Shown here: in pieces, positions 31,320 to 42,832 of the stretch | Numbering within the stretch: the stretch's first letter is position 1 | Layout: the number at the start of each line of letters is the position of its first letter | NCBI GenBank assembly: GCA_031216915.1 | Contig: CM062289.1 | Coordinates: 56,858,577-56,922,576 of the forward strand | Source of the DNA: Pictodentalium vernedei | Taxonomy: Eukaryota; Mollusca; Scaphopoda; Dentaliida; Dentaliidae | Reading direction: 5' to 3' | Length of the DNA stretch: 64,000 nt | Notes under the pieces: model-generated | The model's input: only the letters and a program-made list of their open reading frames with translations | Told to the model about the DNA's origin: nothing | The model's database searches: none | Position numbers and translations under genes: made by a program

Positions 31320-34300
31320 GAGTACCAGGACTTGTTTTCTTTTCTCATTGAAAGGATATTGATCAATTGTTTTAGGAGGAAGTCTTCCTCTGACCTTATT
31401 ATCATTCTATATGTGGTCAGTGTACTCGCATTAACTCCTGTTCTGTATCGTATGATTTCGATGACAATATGGGAAGCGTATGTCACGGTATGTTGTTGGG
31501 GATTTGGACACTCCGGTCCTTTCCCCGCAGGGTCACTCTACTTTATCAATTTCTATTTCAGACGATCAAGATTAGGGTGATGTATCTGTGATGTCTTCCA
31601 ACAGTGTGCCTCCGTCGTCACAATTAATGAAGGGCTAGCGGAAAAGTGCTCATGTAATACGCCAATTGCCTAAGAGGACCCTAGTAGGTTCGACGGCCTT
31701 TGACGTCCGCTAGCTCGCCCGGTGTAGCGTCCATTCACCGAATGGTTCGGCAGCCGGGTTCGTCCGTTGCGGTCTAGAAGGAATTTTGGGGTGATGCGAG
31801 CACTATAAAATTAACTTAATGCACACCCAGTGACGGCGGATCGGAGGGAGAACGGAGGAAGCCTTTTAGTCCGGTTCATAGCTCGTTCCGGTCCATCCGG
31901 ACGGCAAGCGAGAGAGGCCCCTCTCTCGTTCAACAACATCTGGCCCCAGATGTTGTGGTACAAATGTGTTGTTAGCGGAGCATACGTCCGTCGCTCGGGA
32001 CGCTCCGTTGTATAGGCAGTCCGCTGAGACTGCTAAGGCTTCCTCTTCTCATCAGCGCACACGACCGCACCTTGGCTGCGTGACCGCCGATATATTACCA
32101 GCTTCGCCGATCAAGGATTCTTCGGCGACCAGGTCACACCATCCGGCAGCCAGGGATTCGAGACCGATGGACTCCGGACGTTCGCATAGGAAGTATGCGG
32201 GAGCCATCTGATGCGGAGCTGCCCTCGGCGAAGCACCGATAGACTGCGCCTCCGCAGGTCTCGACGCCGGACATTCTTGTGCACATAGCACAGCTTATCG
32301 CAGCATCCCAGCAGCCGACAGAAACGGTGTCGGATCGAGAATTATCCGACAGCGCTGGGTCGGTAGCCGGGGACTCGAGGCCTGCAGACTCCGGACGTTC
32401 GCATAGGAAGTGTGCGGGAGTCAACGTACACGGAGCTTCCAGCGGCAATGCATCGTAAGTCCGCTACGGCACAGGCCTCGGGAACGGACGTGCTTTCCTT
32501 AATAGCACAGTTTATCGCAGCATCCCAGCATCAACTGAATCTGTCGCATATATTTTATCCGACGATGCTGGGTCGGGACGCTCCGCGGAAGCGGGTACGG
32601 ACGTCCGAAAGTTTCATCCGGTCCGACGGGATACCGAAAGGGATTCGGTGGATTTCAAGCTTTCCCTTTCGGAACAACATATGCTGCGATGCCGGATAAG
32701 AAACTGATAGCGTCGGTGGACTTAGAAATTTTTGGTTCGGTTCAGGGACATCGTCCCTCAGTTCCGACATAATCCAATAATGTCACACAAACTTTCGAAT
32801 TATTGAACGACGCTATATATATTATTATTTTATGCTTGCTATCCAAGCATTTCTGGTTTCTTGTTCGAAGAGTTATGGAGATGTCTTTCAAAAGTGTGCC
32901 TCTGTCGTCATAGTTAATGAAGAGTTAGCGGCAATAAGTGCTCATGGAATATGTCTATCGCTTACGGAATGACATTCGCTAGCTCACCCGGTGTAGCATA
33001 CATTCATCGAATGGTTCGGCTGCCGGGTTCGTCCGTTGCGGTCTAGGAAGGAGATTTGGGTGATGCGAGCACTTTAATTACTTTAGTACTCACCCAGTGA
33101 CGGCAGATTGAGGACAGATCGGAGGAAGCCAACAACATAGGGGACCGCATGTTGTGGTTCAGATATTTTACATTCGGAGCATATGTCCGTTGCTCGGGAC
33201 GCTCCGTTATATTGACAGTCCGAGAGACTGTCTTTAATGCTTCCTCATCCTCACAGCAGGGCACACGACCGCACATTGGCTACGTGACCTCGAGTATCCG
33301 ATCAGTTTCGGCATTCAGTGATTCCACAGCGAATAGGTCGCGCCATCCGGTAGCCAAGGGACACGAGGCCTATACACTCCGTTCGCTCGCATATTGGAAG
33401 TATGCACGGGGTAACGATCTCGGAGCTTCCTGCGGCAATGCATCGTAAGACCGCTGCTCCTCAGGCCTCGGTGACGGACGTGCTATCCGAGTTAGCACAG
33501 TTGTTTCGCAGCATCCCAGCAATTGACGGTTTCTCGGTCGAATCAGGAATTATCCGACGGCGCTGGGTCGGTGCGGTCCGCGGTTGCATCAAGCTACGGA
33601 CGACCGAACGCTTTATAGGGTCCGACAGGATGGCGAAAGGGATTCGAAAGATTTCGAGTTTTCCCTTTAGTAGTATCGGAAGATGCCTTTCATATCTTCT
33701 GGCATTTCTTCCAGTGATTATTTTTCGGACTTCATTGCTGCGATCTTGGATAAGAGACTTATAGCGTCATTGGACTCGGATTTTTCGATCGGTACAGGGA
33801 CTTTGTCCCTGACTTACCGACGCAGTCCAATATTGTCATTACAACATGTGTTTTATTTTTCGACGCTATATATATATTATATATATATATACAACCCTGC
33901 TACTAAGCATGATAGTTTAGTTTCTTGTCCGCGTGGCTCATTTCTGCCATTTTATCTTTTTTACATATAGTTTATTTTGGCAGAGCAGGGCAAACCGAGA
34001 GTTCATATGCGTCTAGACGGTGTGATTAAAGACTGCATATATTCTTTTTCGCCGTTTATGTCTTTTCCAATTTCAATATTGGGAACGACATTATGTATAG
34101 TAGACTTAACTTAGACGCTTTATTATACGTAATCCGCCTTACTGAGGCGTTATCATTACGTCTTCAAGAAAAGATTTACGGGATATTATTCTCAATGTAA
34201 TTTCTTTTGAGGGCAGTATTTTGTTCACGTATAACTCCGCCCTTCAGTGGCTGATTGGAGTGTTTAGACGTGATGCAGCCCTAGCTACATCCACGCGTGG

Positions 34301-34370
34301 ATAGTAGGTTAAGAACTCTCTCAGAGTCGCTTCGTTCTCGGAGGAGCTTCTCTTCGACGGCAACTTTCCG
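31320..34370 (+). pseudogene. DIRS 3 gag-like remnant with tandem duplication
   Basis: Similar to 53265-55075 of DIRS 2 (GAATGGTTCGGCAGCCGGGT, GCATACGTCCGTCGCTCGGG, TTCGCATAGGAAG). The block around GCTAGCTCGCCCGGTGTAGC occurs twice, near 31710 and 32976, and a smaller block (TTATCGCAGCATCCCAGCA) is repeated near 32297 and 32512. Stops occur throughout in all frames; no protein is made. Confidence 0.75.
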
Positions 34371-36290
34371 GCAATCCATGAATTGCTTGGTTTATACATT
34401 CTCTTGTCTATCTACTGTTACAAGAGATTCAGACTGGGGCAAACATTCGGTGGTTGACTCAGAGAGTGCCGCCGCAGTTGCCGGACCCTAGTGTGGCTGT
34501 TATGACGGTTGCCAGTCAAACAGATTGGGATATATACTGATCCCTACGGATTCGAAGTGCCAGGGTCTTTGGGTTCCGCAGTCTTTTAGCTATCAGTTTA
34601 ACTTCCGCGGAATAATGTTTTTTAGGCTTGCTTTATGTCATTGCATGAACATTATTCAGAAATGCATGCCCAAATTCCTGTCCTTTAATTCGACAGTAGT
34701 GGCGTATCTCCGGAACCAGGGAGGCACTCTTTCGTTTCCGTTATTCAATTTAATGGAAAGAATCCGTCTGTTGGTTATAGTACACCAAGTTCAGTTTTGG
34801 TCCGTCATATTCGGGGTCGTCTGATTGTTTTATCGCACTCCCGTTCTCTTACGGGTCGCTTGTTGCTGTCAGAATGGACTCTCAACAAACAAGTATTTAA
34901 TCAGATTTGCTATCTATGGGAGCGCCCAATGATGTTTTATTATGACACAGCTTGCTAATCAATTGCAGACGTATGTGTTGGCTTGTCCAGATCTCTGAGC
35001 TAATACTGTTAACGCTCTATTGATCTATAGGACGCAATGATAGGATACGCGTATCCTCCGGCGCTGTTGTTTTAGCAGGTATTGCTAAGATAAACAACCA
35101 CAATACATTTCTGTTGATAGCATCTCTATCTTCACAGAGATCATGAGTAATTTACTCTCTTGTCTACTGTGGATCTTAACGTGAAATCTTCCTCTATGTG
35201 AGGATCTTTTTTCACTGGGTAAATCGTGTCATCTTTATCACAACCAGCAAGGTCGCAACCTTCATGTATTCCGTTGTGTGGTCCGTATTGCATTGTAAGC
35301 ACTGTACTGGACGAGCTTTGGACGCGATTTCTTACTATAGGAGATCCTCTTCTTCGCTATTCTATGCGACTAAAGTGGAGGCTCTTCCGTCGTGGTGTAG
35401 GGATCATTATGTTCATATGGTTGATCCCTCCATACTACGCATTGCTAGTTTTTAGTATACTTGTTTCACAAGATCTACTGCAGCCTGTTGTTATTTAGGT
35501 TATAGGTTTATGTTACCTCATACCTATGCACTCTACGATAGTTTACAATTGAGTCTTTTGTCTCTTTATCTAAGTCAGTTAGTAACTTTTTGATAAATAG
35601 ACTTAGAATCTTTAGATTAAATTCCTATACGGATTTTAACTTCGGTTCTTATTTAGCTTAGTAATCATTTGAGCCTCTGGAAACAGTAGTTTTCAAATTC
35701 TGACCTTTTAGACAGTAATTCTGTTGGTTTCTCTTTTACTGTAGAGTCAGTGAGTTTCATGCACTATCGATGGATGATTTTCACTTTCATAGTTTCGGAA
35801 TCAATACTTCCGTTACTATTTAGGTTGGATTGTTGCATAAGAGTTAGGCTCCTATTCGGAACCTATTATTTTAAGGTCCTTCCGTCTTCGTATGGGCATA
35901 GGCCTTTACTCTTTCCGGGTACAGTTTATGTATTTATAAACAGATATCTGTTTATTACAAGGGCGTAAGCTTCTTCTGTCTTTGATGTCTAGTAGAAGGA
36001 CGTTACGCTCCATTTTATTGTTAATCGATTCTATTAACTAGCGTACTGCTTATGGTATATCATTGGCTTAGCAGTTGTGCTTAAGATTTCGGCTCTTGAA
36101 GTAAGAGTTCTTCTACTTCTTGGGCTTACATTAATAGTGTTGCTATTATAGATTTTTGAAGGCTGCTCATTGCGCTCAGCCATCCATTCATGAATTTTAT
36201 CTCAGAAATATCGAGTCCATTTCTGGAGGCCTCTATTGTTAGGTCTATTATCTACTGCTCAGAATGTCATTCACTTAACAGTTGCTACTA
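34370..36290 (+). pseudogene. DIRS 3 RNase H / recombinase remnant
   Basis: Starts with AAGAGATTCAGACTGGGGCA (compare 56410 of DIRS 2), contains CGACAGTAGTGGCGTATCTC, the TGGACTCTCAACAAACAAGT stretch of the methylase-like region and AGTGAGTTTCATGCACTATC of the recombinase, all interrupted by stops and indels. Traces of the box ISAHEVRALSTSW remain near 36090 as GATTTCGGCTCTTGAAGTAA. Confidence 0.7.
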
Positions 36291-36861
36291 TAGCTAGGTA
36301 GGCTGTCTGTTTCGGCAGTGTCTCCGTTCGGCTGCCCTCTTCGCTCTGGGCTATTTGACCCAGGGCAAGAAAAAGGGGGGGGGGGGAGGGTGTTCCCTTG
36401 GGTCACCTGTTTTTACTATGAAAACAAGGGGATACCTCCTCCGGAGTTAGTAATTCTGAGCTGTTATTGGGATGGTTGTTTAGTGAGAAGTTTAAGTTTA
36501 TAAAATTCATTCAAGTCTTAGTTTTTAAAGTATAGCTTTTGAATATTGCATATGTCAACGGACATGATTATGCAATTCTCACACACTTTTAGGAGTATAA
36601 GAGTCTCTATTCTCTAGACTTACTTTATTATTGGCTTACTTTAAAAATTATTAGTATAAGGATTATTGGATATTAATAGAGTACATGGATGTATGAAGCT
36701 CAATTTTTGGAAGGTGTTGTATCTTTCTAATTTATCATAAATAAGAAAGATACATGTAAGGCCTATTACTTCTTTTCCCTACAGGGGATGACTCTATTTT
36801 ATTTTATTGAGCGTATTCCATTTTGCTCTATGTCCTTGGCCCTCCAGCCTTTTTACTATTC

Positions 36862-36949
36862 AGCTATGTCTGGGTCATTGGTACAGTATAAAAATGTTAA
36901 AAAATTTATAGTAATTTATATATTTTTTATACTTACCAATGACCCAGAC
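36862..36949. repeat. DIRS 3 internal complementary region
   Basis: GGTACAGTATAAAAAT is complementary to the left tip and GTTAAAAAATTTATAGTAAT to the right tip. The region is identical in layout to that of DIRS 2 despite the decay around it. Confidence 0.85.
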
Positions 36950-37023
36950 GGGGATGGCCCTCCCAGGAGTTGGGAACTCTTGCCTCCCCGCTGAGTACAT
37001 AGCGCTTACCAGGCACTGGTTAT

Positions 37024-37251
37024 TAGAATGATAAATGGCGCCAATTTCGGAACGTCCTGGACACTGCGCATGCGCAGTGGGGGCGAGGTGTGGAGGGCCT
37101 TTCAGGACATGTTTTCTTTAGTTTTAGATGCAAATTTTGGGGATTGGGGGGCAAAATTTGTGTTTGGCCCTATATTTTAAGAGTTAGCACCAGCTATGTC
37201 TGGGTCATTGGTAAGTATAAAAAATATATAAATTACTATAAATTTTTTAAC
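37024..37251. repeat. DIRS 3 right inverted terminal repeat
   Basis: Inverted partner of 30255-30455, ending CTATAAATTTTTTAAC. TTAATGATT occurs just outside both ends of the element (30241-30249 and 37255-37263), which may be chance because DIRS elements do not normally duplicate their target. Confidence 0.85.
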
Positions 37252-37429
37252 GTTTTAATGATTGCTATGTCTTGCAGTACATTTGATCTCATGAAATATG
37301 ATGTTTCTGGTTGATAGCATACCCCAAACACATCCTCTCATCCACATGAAGCATGCTAACCATGAGAAAACACAGTCATACACATGCAATATCTGGGTAT
37401 AAAACTTGTCACTTTTATCAATAAATGTA

Positions 37430-38480
37430 GACATGGCAGGGAGGAACTAAGATGGCAAATCGTTGGCATTCAAAGCCATTGGAAGGCAAGTTGGCTATAG
37501 TCATTCTGTCATCAGGAGACTTGTCCGAAAAAATCAACAAACCAACGATATTAAGGGCTGACCAAGGCCTGAACAACCCCATAAAACATAGGACCTTTCC
37601 TCAGGAAGATCAAGAGTTGGGCACTCCTCATTAGGTGTGAACCCTTTGCATCAAGTGGGGTTTTGAAATGCCTTTGGCTCCCCAACAAGCATTTGTGCAA
37701 CGGAACTGTCTGAATCCATCTCAAAGCACTGGGTATGAGGTCCAGAAGTGTCATCAAGCATCCAGCTCTGTCCAATCAGCATCAAAGACGACATTTGGAG
37801 TGGTGTATGGCATGACAACATTGGAATCTCAGGACATGGAGGAGAGTCCATTGGTCCGACGAGAGTAGATTCCCCTGCTTCACGTCAGATTGTTGCATTA
37901 GAGTGTGGAGGCATAGAAATACTGCCTATGTGCCCAGGAACATCAGACCTACTATTCCTTATGGTGGAGGATCAGTGATGATCTGCGGATGTCTGTCTTA
38001 TGATTGTAAACTTGCTATGGTGACTGTACGTGGGAATCTCGATGGTAATCAGTCCATCTGGGACATTCTCAATTAGGTTGTCGTGCCCTATTTTGACAAC
38101 CACCCATTGGCTATTCGCCCTGTATTCATGGACGACAATACAAGGCCACATCTTTCCAATGCTATGAGAGCATTTCTTCAGAGCAATGCTATTACAACAC
38201 TACCTTGGCCTGCAATGAGCCCTGATTTGAATACTTTAGAACACATCTGGGACTTTCTTGGATGTTGTGTGCAAGCAAGGGATCCGCCTGTACAGAATTT
38301 GTCCATTTTGGAAGCTGCATTGCATGAGTATCAGCAGTTGCCTCTGGAATGTATCAGAAGGCTCATTGGTGGCATTAGGAGGAGGGTTCAGGCTGTCATC
38401 TGAGCATGTGTTGGATACTCTGGCTACTGACGCCAGACACTGCTATTGTATTCAGGAGATCACAAATAACATTTTTTGTC
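37430..38480 (+). pseudogene. Tc1-like transposase, decayed
   Basis: A DD34E-type transposase remnant. The N-terminal DNA-binding part reads AFKAIGRQVGYSHSVIRRLV (from about 37469), the helix-turn-helix of Tc1 transposases. The C-terminal part is the cleanest (38083-38403): VFMDDNTRPHLSNAMRAFL supplies the second catalytic Asp and LPWPAMSPDLNTLEHIWDF the Glu, followed by the usual IRRLIGGIRRRVQAVI. Stops and frame changes in the middle make it inactive. Terminal repeats were not identified. It lies immediately after DIRS 3. Confidence 0.82.
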
Positions 38481-38504
38481 AGTAATTACCAGCATTGTTT
38501 CATT

Positions 38505-39121
38505 TAGTGTTCAACCGGTGATCGGAACCGGCCACCACAATCGGCCGATTGAAGGCAGTCGGATGACAACGGCAATGGCTCCTGGAACATCGGTTCAACC
38601 GATTGTTGCCAAGCATTTTGCAATGATTCATTAATCACATTTTATTATCTTGTTCAACTGCTAATGTAAAATGATGCCAATGATACCATTCAACAAAGTT
38701 GAGAAAGAACCATAGTGTGTATGCTTAATCTCTCCAGACGCTCCTTTTACGGGATACACAAGTTAAACGACAAGTGAAGCTCACAATTGAACGTACTTAC
38801 GGCAATCGCCAGTTCCTACCAGGAAAATGAAGACTGTACTCCATTGACTCAGGTTGCAGTAAAATTACCAGTTGCGCACACATGGGCGGTAAACGTGGCT
38901 CTGCGAGAGCCACGTTTACTGCCCAAGTGTGTGTGACTGGTAATTTTACTACAACTCCAGTCAATAAAGAAAAATGTTTAGTTTAATGTAGTTCTTTCGA
39001 GCCTCGACTTGTCTAGTAGTGCATGGTATAAAAATCAGGATCGGCATCAGAATCGGCCGATTGTGAGCTCAAATAACCGGTAATCGGTCTGCAACCATTT
39101 TTTGTAATCGGTTGCACACTA
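38505..39121. mobile_element. hAT-type MITE, 617 bp, 8-bp TSD
   Basis: TAGTGTTCAACCGGTGATCG at the left and ATCGGTTGCACACTA at the right, flanked by GTTTCATT (38497-38504 and 39122-39129). The internal hairpin has GGGCGGTAAACGTGGCTC and its complement. No transposase ORF. An older copy is at 29028. Confidence 0.85.
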
Positions 39122-39936
39122 GTTTCATTATGGACCGTTCCAGCACCATACTTGTCGAGAGAACATTTTTCCATCAAAAACAATAGTGACAGTGTGTAAT
39201 TAGCGCCATTAAAATACTGCATATTTTCATCATTGTGTTGTCTTTCATATGTCAATAGACCATTCTTTCCGCAAACAATCACTTTGGGCCATCTTAAAAG
39301 ATAGCATGAAAGTAATGACAGTTTCTATTAACACCACAGTGAAAAAAATCCAGCGGTGCTTAATTAAGTCCCAGGTGTATATCACATCAATGCACTGATG
39401 CTAAGGTGACATTTGTATTCAATAGAAAAAGAACTGTGGGGATAGTTATGCTATAAATAGAATTCTGTATTTGGTAGGTGGTTTGGGTACATTGGCTTGG
39501 GGCACAGTTGATCAAGTTTTTAGAGTAAAAGTAGCATTTAGCATCCAGGAGCAACGATGTACCATATGTTTATTTTTAACTGGGATATTATTTTAGTTAT
39601 GTGCAGGTTACCTGCAAATGTTTTTAGACCTGTATGGCATACAGCAATGTAAACTTAACAATCTCATCAGCCATTGAGCACTATTGAGTGAAACATCACA
39701 TCCTATTTACTATCAATCTGTTTGTAACAACTGTTAGCACATTTTATATTGAGGATCTCCAATGAGTTGTGATTTTTTTTTATGAAAATTATATATCGAG
39801 TTCACTAAAATTGATCTGACCCAAGGTTTACTGAGGCTCAGATCGATTTTAGTGAATGAGGTTCAGAAAGTTCATGTCAAATCATGATGAATTTAAAGTT
39901 CTTTTTATCACATAAGGCCCCAAAAAATTAAAAATA

Positions 39937-40293
39937 TGTTTCTCAGGCCCTCCTGCATGGTCCTTTTGGCTGCCGCATGCTCTCTTTTTATAGCCAATGT
40001 AAACTTAAATAAAATAAAAATGGTTTACGTCTGCTATTTTACCCAATTTAAAAAATTGATAGATTTGTCCCTTGAGTGCAAGAAGGCTTTGCAATGCCTT
40101 AGCATTGCAAAGCCTTCTTGCTCTAAAGGGATGAAATACACTACCACCCATGCTATTCCATAGATTATGAGGCCTAAAATATAAAACAGTAACATGAACA
40201 TTTGATGACATAGAAATAATTACAGAAATAAAAAATAAAATAAAAAACCACTCAGCCACATGCAATTTTACAAATAATGGCCTGAGAAACAAG
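39937..40293. mobile_element. F-type palindromic MITE, copy 2
   Basis: Inverted ends TGTTTCTCAGGCC and GGCCTGAGAAACA; centre GCAAGAAGGCTTTGCAATGC with its complement. Similar throughout to 15041-15405. Confidence 0.7.
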
Positions 40294-40317
40294 ATCTGCT
40301 TTGTGTAGCCTAATGTG

Positions 40318-40545
40318 TAATTTAACATTTTAATTAACGTAACAACGAATTCTGGCCATTGCTGTTCACAAAACAAATTTTTTCTTTTCAATTTTTGCCT
40401 CAGAAACATGGCTTATGACCCTCACTGGAACATGCTCGTTCTAGTGAGGGGTCCTAAGCTATGTTTTTGAGACAAAAAATGAAATATTTATTTATTCAGG
40501 AAGTTTTCTGCAAATGGTGTCTGTTTGTATTAGGTAGAAATTTAA
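40318..40545. mobile_element. Hairpin MITE family A, decayed copy
   Basis: ATTAACGTAACAACG near the left, GCTTATGACCCTCACTGG and GTGAGGGGTCCTAAGC in the arms, and TATTAGGTAGAAATTTAA at the right. The tips have mutated. Confidence 0.6.
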
Positions 40546-40548
40546 TGA

Positions 40549-40801
40549 AAAATAAGAGAAGATTACATTGGCATGGCGGGGGTTCGCACCCACGCCAAGA
40601 GAGTTTCCTTCGGCACCAACCGCCTAGCGAAACTATACTGAACCACGCACACCAGTCGGCCACCGACAGACCCCAATGGGTGGCCAAGTGGTGTGCGTGG
40701 TTCAGTATAGTTTCGCTAGGTGGTTGGTGCTGAAGGAAACTCTTGGCGTGGGTTCGAACCCCCGCCATGCCAATGTAAACAAAACCAGCGTCCTCTCTTA
40801 A
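40549..40801. mobile_element. Inverted pair of tRNA-like sequences (hairpin element)
   Basis: The right half (about 40678-40777) resembles a serine/leucine-type tRNA: GGTGGCCAAGTGGT (A-box-like), a long variable-arm-like stretch, and GGGTTCGAACCC (B box) followed by CCGCCATGCCA. The left half (40565-40675) is its reverse complement, so the two face each other with arms of over 90 bases. The flanks TAAGAGAAGA and TCCTCTCTTA are also inverted. The 5' acceptor strand does not pair with the 3' end, so it is a tRNA relic, not a working gene. Confidence 0.7.
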
Positions 40802-41267
40802 TTCTATGGCATCCGAGAAATTTGAAAAAGACAAGTGTCGCTGATTTCTTCTGAGGTGCAGTTCATAGAATTAAGTACTTAGATGCAACTATCTGATGAA
40901 TGAGAAAGAGAAGATTAATTCAAATCTATATCTGAAACCAACTCACTCATATTACAATGTCAATGTTGACTTCTGATGCCATTTTCATTTTTGTCGTGTT
41001 GTAAACAATATCTTCCATATGAGCTATTTGACGGTGATTGTGATAAAATGCAATATGCCAATGATAGAAGCTCCCTAACCTGAACAGATTATTAAGGTTT
41101 CATGGTTCAATACATCATTTATTTCCCATCCACTTTCCCCCATATACTGATTCACTCTACCCCGACAAGAGCAGTGTGGATCATTCTGACCAGCTGTGAT
41201 CTTCTCGATATTCTGGAAATACCACTGTAAACTGATTCAAACTTGTATTTCAGTATTGAAGAATAAA

Positions 41268-41390
41268 TACAGATTACTACAACAGTCAATTGATCTGTGT
41301 TGTTGTATTCCATCGAGTTGATGAGATGAGATCGTCCAGATCAAACGAGACGGAATACAACAACACAGATTACTTGACTGTTGTAGTAAT
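41268..41390. repeat. Inverted repeat, about 45-bp arms
   Basis: ATTACTACAACAGTCAATTG, ATCTGTGTTGTTGTATTCC and its complement (GGAATACAACAACACAGAT, CTTGACTGTTGTAGTAAT) flank a loop of about 35 bases. Confidence 0.7.
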
Positions 41391-41453
41391 TTGTTTATTA
41401 TAAGTAAATTAGTATTTTAAAATACAACAAGAAATATATTAGGCAAATAACCA

Positions 41454-41702
41454 TTAACAGGTAGAGTGCTGGAAGCCCATATTTGGGCTTTATTCTGAAG
41501 CGCAGATACCACAACTTGAAGGCTCATATTCAGTGGATGTGCTTTGTATTATCTTTGAAGTGATATTATTTAGTCTGTAAGGGTTTGCCTTGTTACAGTT
41601 TATGGGAGAGTGCCCATTGGCACTCTCCCATAAATTGTAACAAGGCAATGACATGTGTACAAGATTTGATGGCCAAAAATAATTTAGCACTCTACCAGTT
41701 AA
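41454..41702. mobile_element. MITE family C, copy 2 (TTAA-flanked)
   Basis: TTAACAGGTAGAGTGCTGG left and TAGCACTCTACCAGTTAA right, in TTAA. The centre is TTACAGTTTATGGGAGAGTG and its complement. Subterminal phrases AAGCCCATATTTGGGCTTTA are shared with the copies at 45634 and 47745. Confidence 0.78.
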
Positions 41703-42291
41703 CAATTTGGGGAATCCCAAGCATATCGAACGTTCGTTTCGAACATGAAACTTGAAAGTCAGAACAATGGAGGCAAGCCTTGACTTTCATTCGGAATCGC
41801 TTTTGATAACTCAGATTCTCCTACGTTTTGTTGGATTCGCATCTTGAAAATAGTTCATTTTGCAATTGTTCAGCACGGCATTTTCAAATAGACCTTGACT
41901 GGAATGTTTGTCAACAGAGTTTAATGAGGAGACGCAATCTATATTTGTCACTTGGCAACGGGCCTCGAGTATGTTCGATTCGCTATTATATTGTAGTTGA
42001 TTCTCATTTCTCTTTCAATCGCTTGCCGTGAAACACGGAAACTGCGCAATTGTTTTTATTGAGTTCTGTAATTCATCATAGAAAAGCAGTGTTTTCTCAT
42101 ATGGTTTTAATAAACGACTGAAGATCAAACGAACGCATTACGGAATTCCCTGATGTATTTGTGGAATGTACCGATTTATTTACAGGTCACTGGTAGAAAT
42201 AGTGCATCCATGTGTGCCTCGTTTGAGACAGGCATCATAACGATCTGGAAACTTGACACTCTTGTTTTCCGGAGAGCTGAATTTGATGGGC

Positions 42292-42633
42292 GGGAGCGTG
42301 GCGGCTTAGTAGGTAGAGGTGCAGGCTGAAAGCCGAGAGGTCCTCGGTTCGAATCCCACCTGCGGCAACCGCATTGTGTCCTTGGGCAAGACACTTCATC
42401 TCCATTGCCCGCGTGGGGGCGTTGTGTACTAAGGCGTACTGCACGTCAATGGTGCACTCGTCTTCAACCAATGCTAACCCTGCTTGTGTGGAGTTAGTAT
42501 GTTGGGGAGCTGACAGTTGCTCGGTGGTTCTCTCCGGGTACTCCGGCTTCCTCCACCCGTAAAACTGTCACGGTCATGATTTGCCATTGTGCATAAATAT
42601 GTGACCTTAAACACCAATAAATAAATAAATAAT
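42292..42633 (+). mobile_element. SINE with tRNA-derived head, copy 3
   Basis: Flanked by a perfect 12-base duplication AATTTGATGGGC (42280-42291 and 42634-42645). The head has GGCTTAGTAGGTAGAGGTGC and GGTTCGAATCCC, then the shared body with TTGTGTCCTTGGGCAAGAC, and an AATAAATAAATAATA tail. A short stretch of the body (ATGGTGACGCT equivalent) is missing. Confidence 0.9.
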
Positions 42634-42832
42634 AATTTGATGGGCAAACTACAGTGGTATTTAGGGGCTATTTGTTGTAGTCATATAATAAAACCATGTA
42701 TTTCATTTTAGGTATCAAGATTGTACATATGAGTAAATGATTTCGATTTATGGTCAATACAATAAAATCTTAGCCATTGTGCCACAGTCTCTCATATTCA
42801 GGAAAAATATTTGCAGTTATCTTCTGCTAGTA

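Larger units (their letters stand above)
30255..37251 (+). mobile_element. DIRS-type element 3, non-autonomous
   Basis: The terminal repeats (30255-30455 and 37024-37251) appear identical over roughly 190 bases, and the internal complementary region (36862-36949) still matches both tips. The body matches DIRS 2 at perhaps 80% but has no long ORF. From about 34370 it jumps from gag-like sequence equivalent to 55075 straight to sequence equivalent to about 56400, so the reverse transcriptase is absent. Gag sequence is duplicated in tandem (31640-32720 and 32920-33790). RNase H and recombinase remnants are full of stops. It can only have moved using proteins of another DIRS. Confidence 0.85.

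Noticed and set aside
30241-37263. Target site duplication TTAATGATT around DIRS 3
   Set aside because: DIRS elements integrate by recombinase without duplications, the repeats are not adjacent to the defined tips on both sides, and DIRS 1 and 2 show none; treated as chance.
37452-37634. Separate small gene upstream of the Tc1-like ORF
   Set aside because: The reading in another frame is the helix-turn-helix of the same decayed Tc1-like transposase.
40549-40801. Functional tRNA gene
   Set aside because: Acceptor ends do not pair and the sequence is one half of a long inverted repeat.
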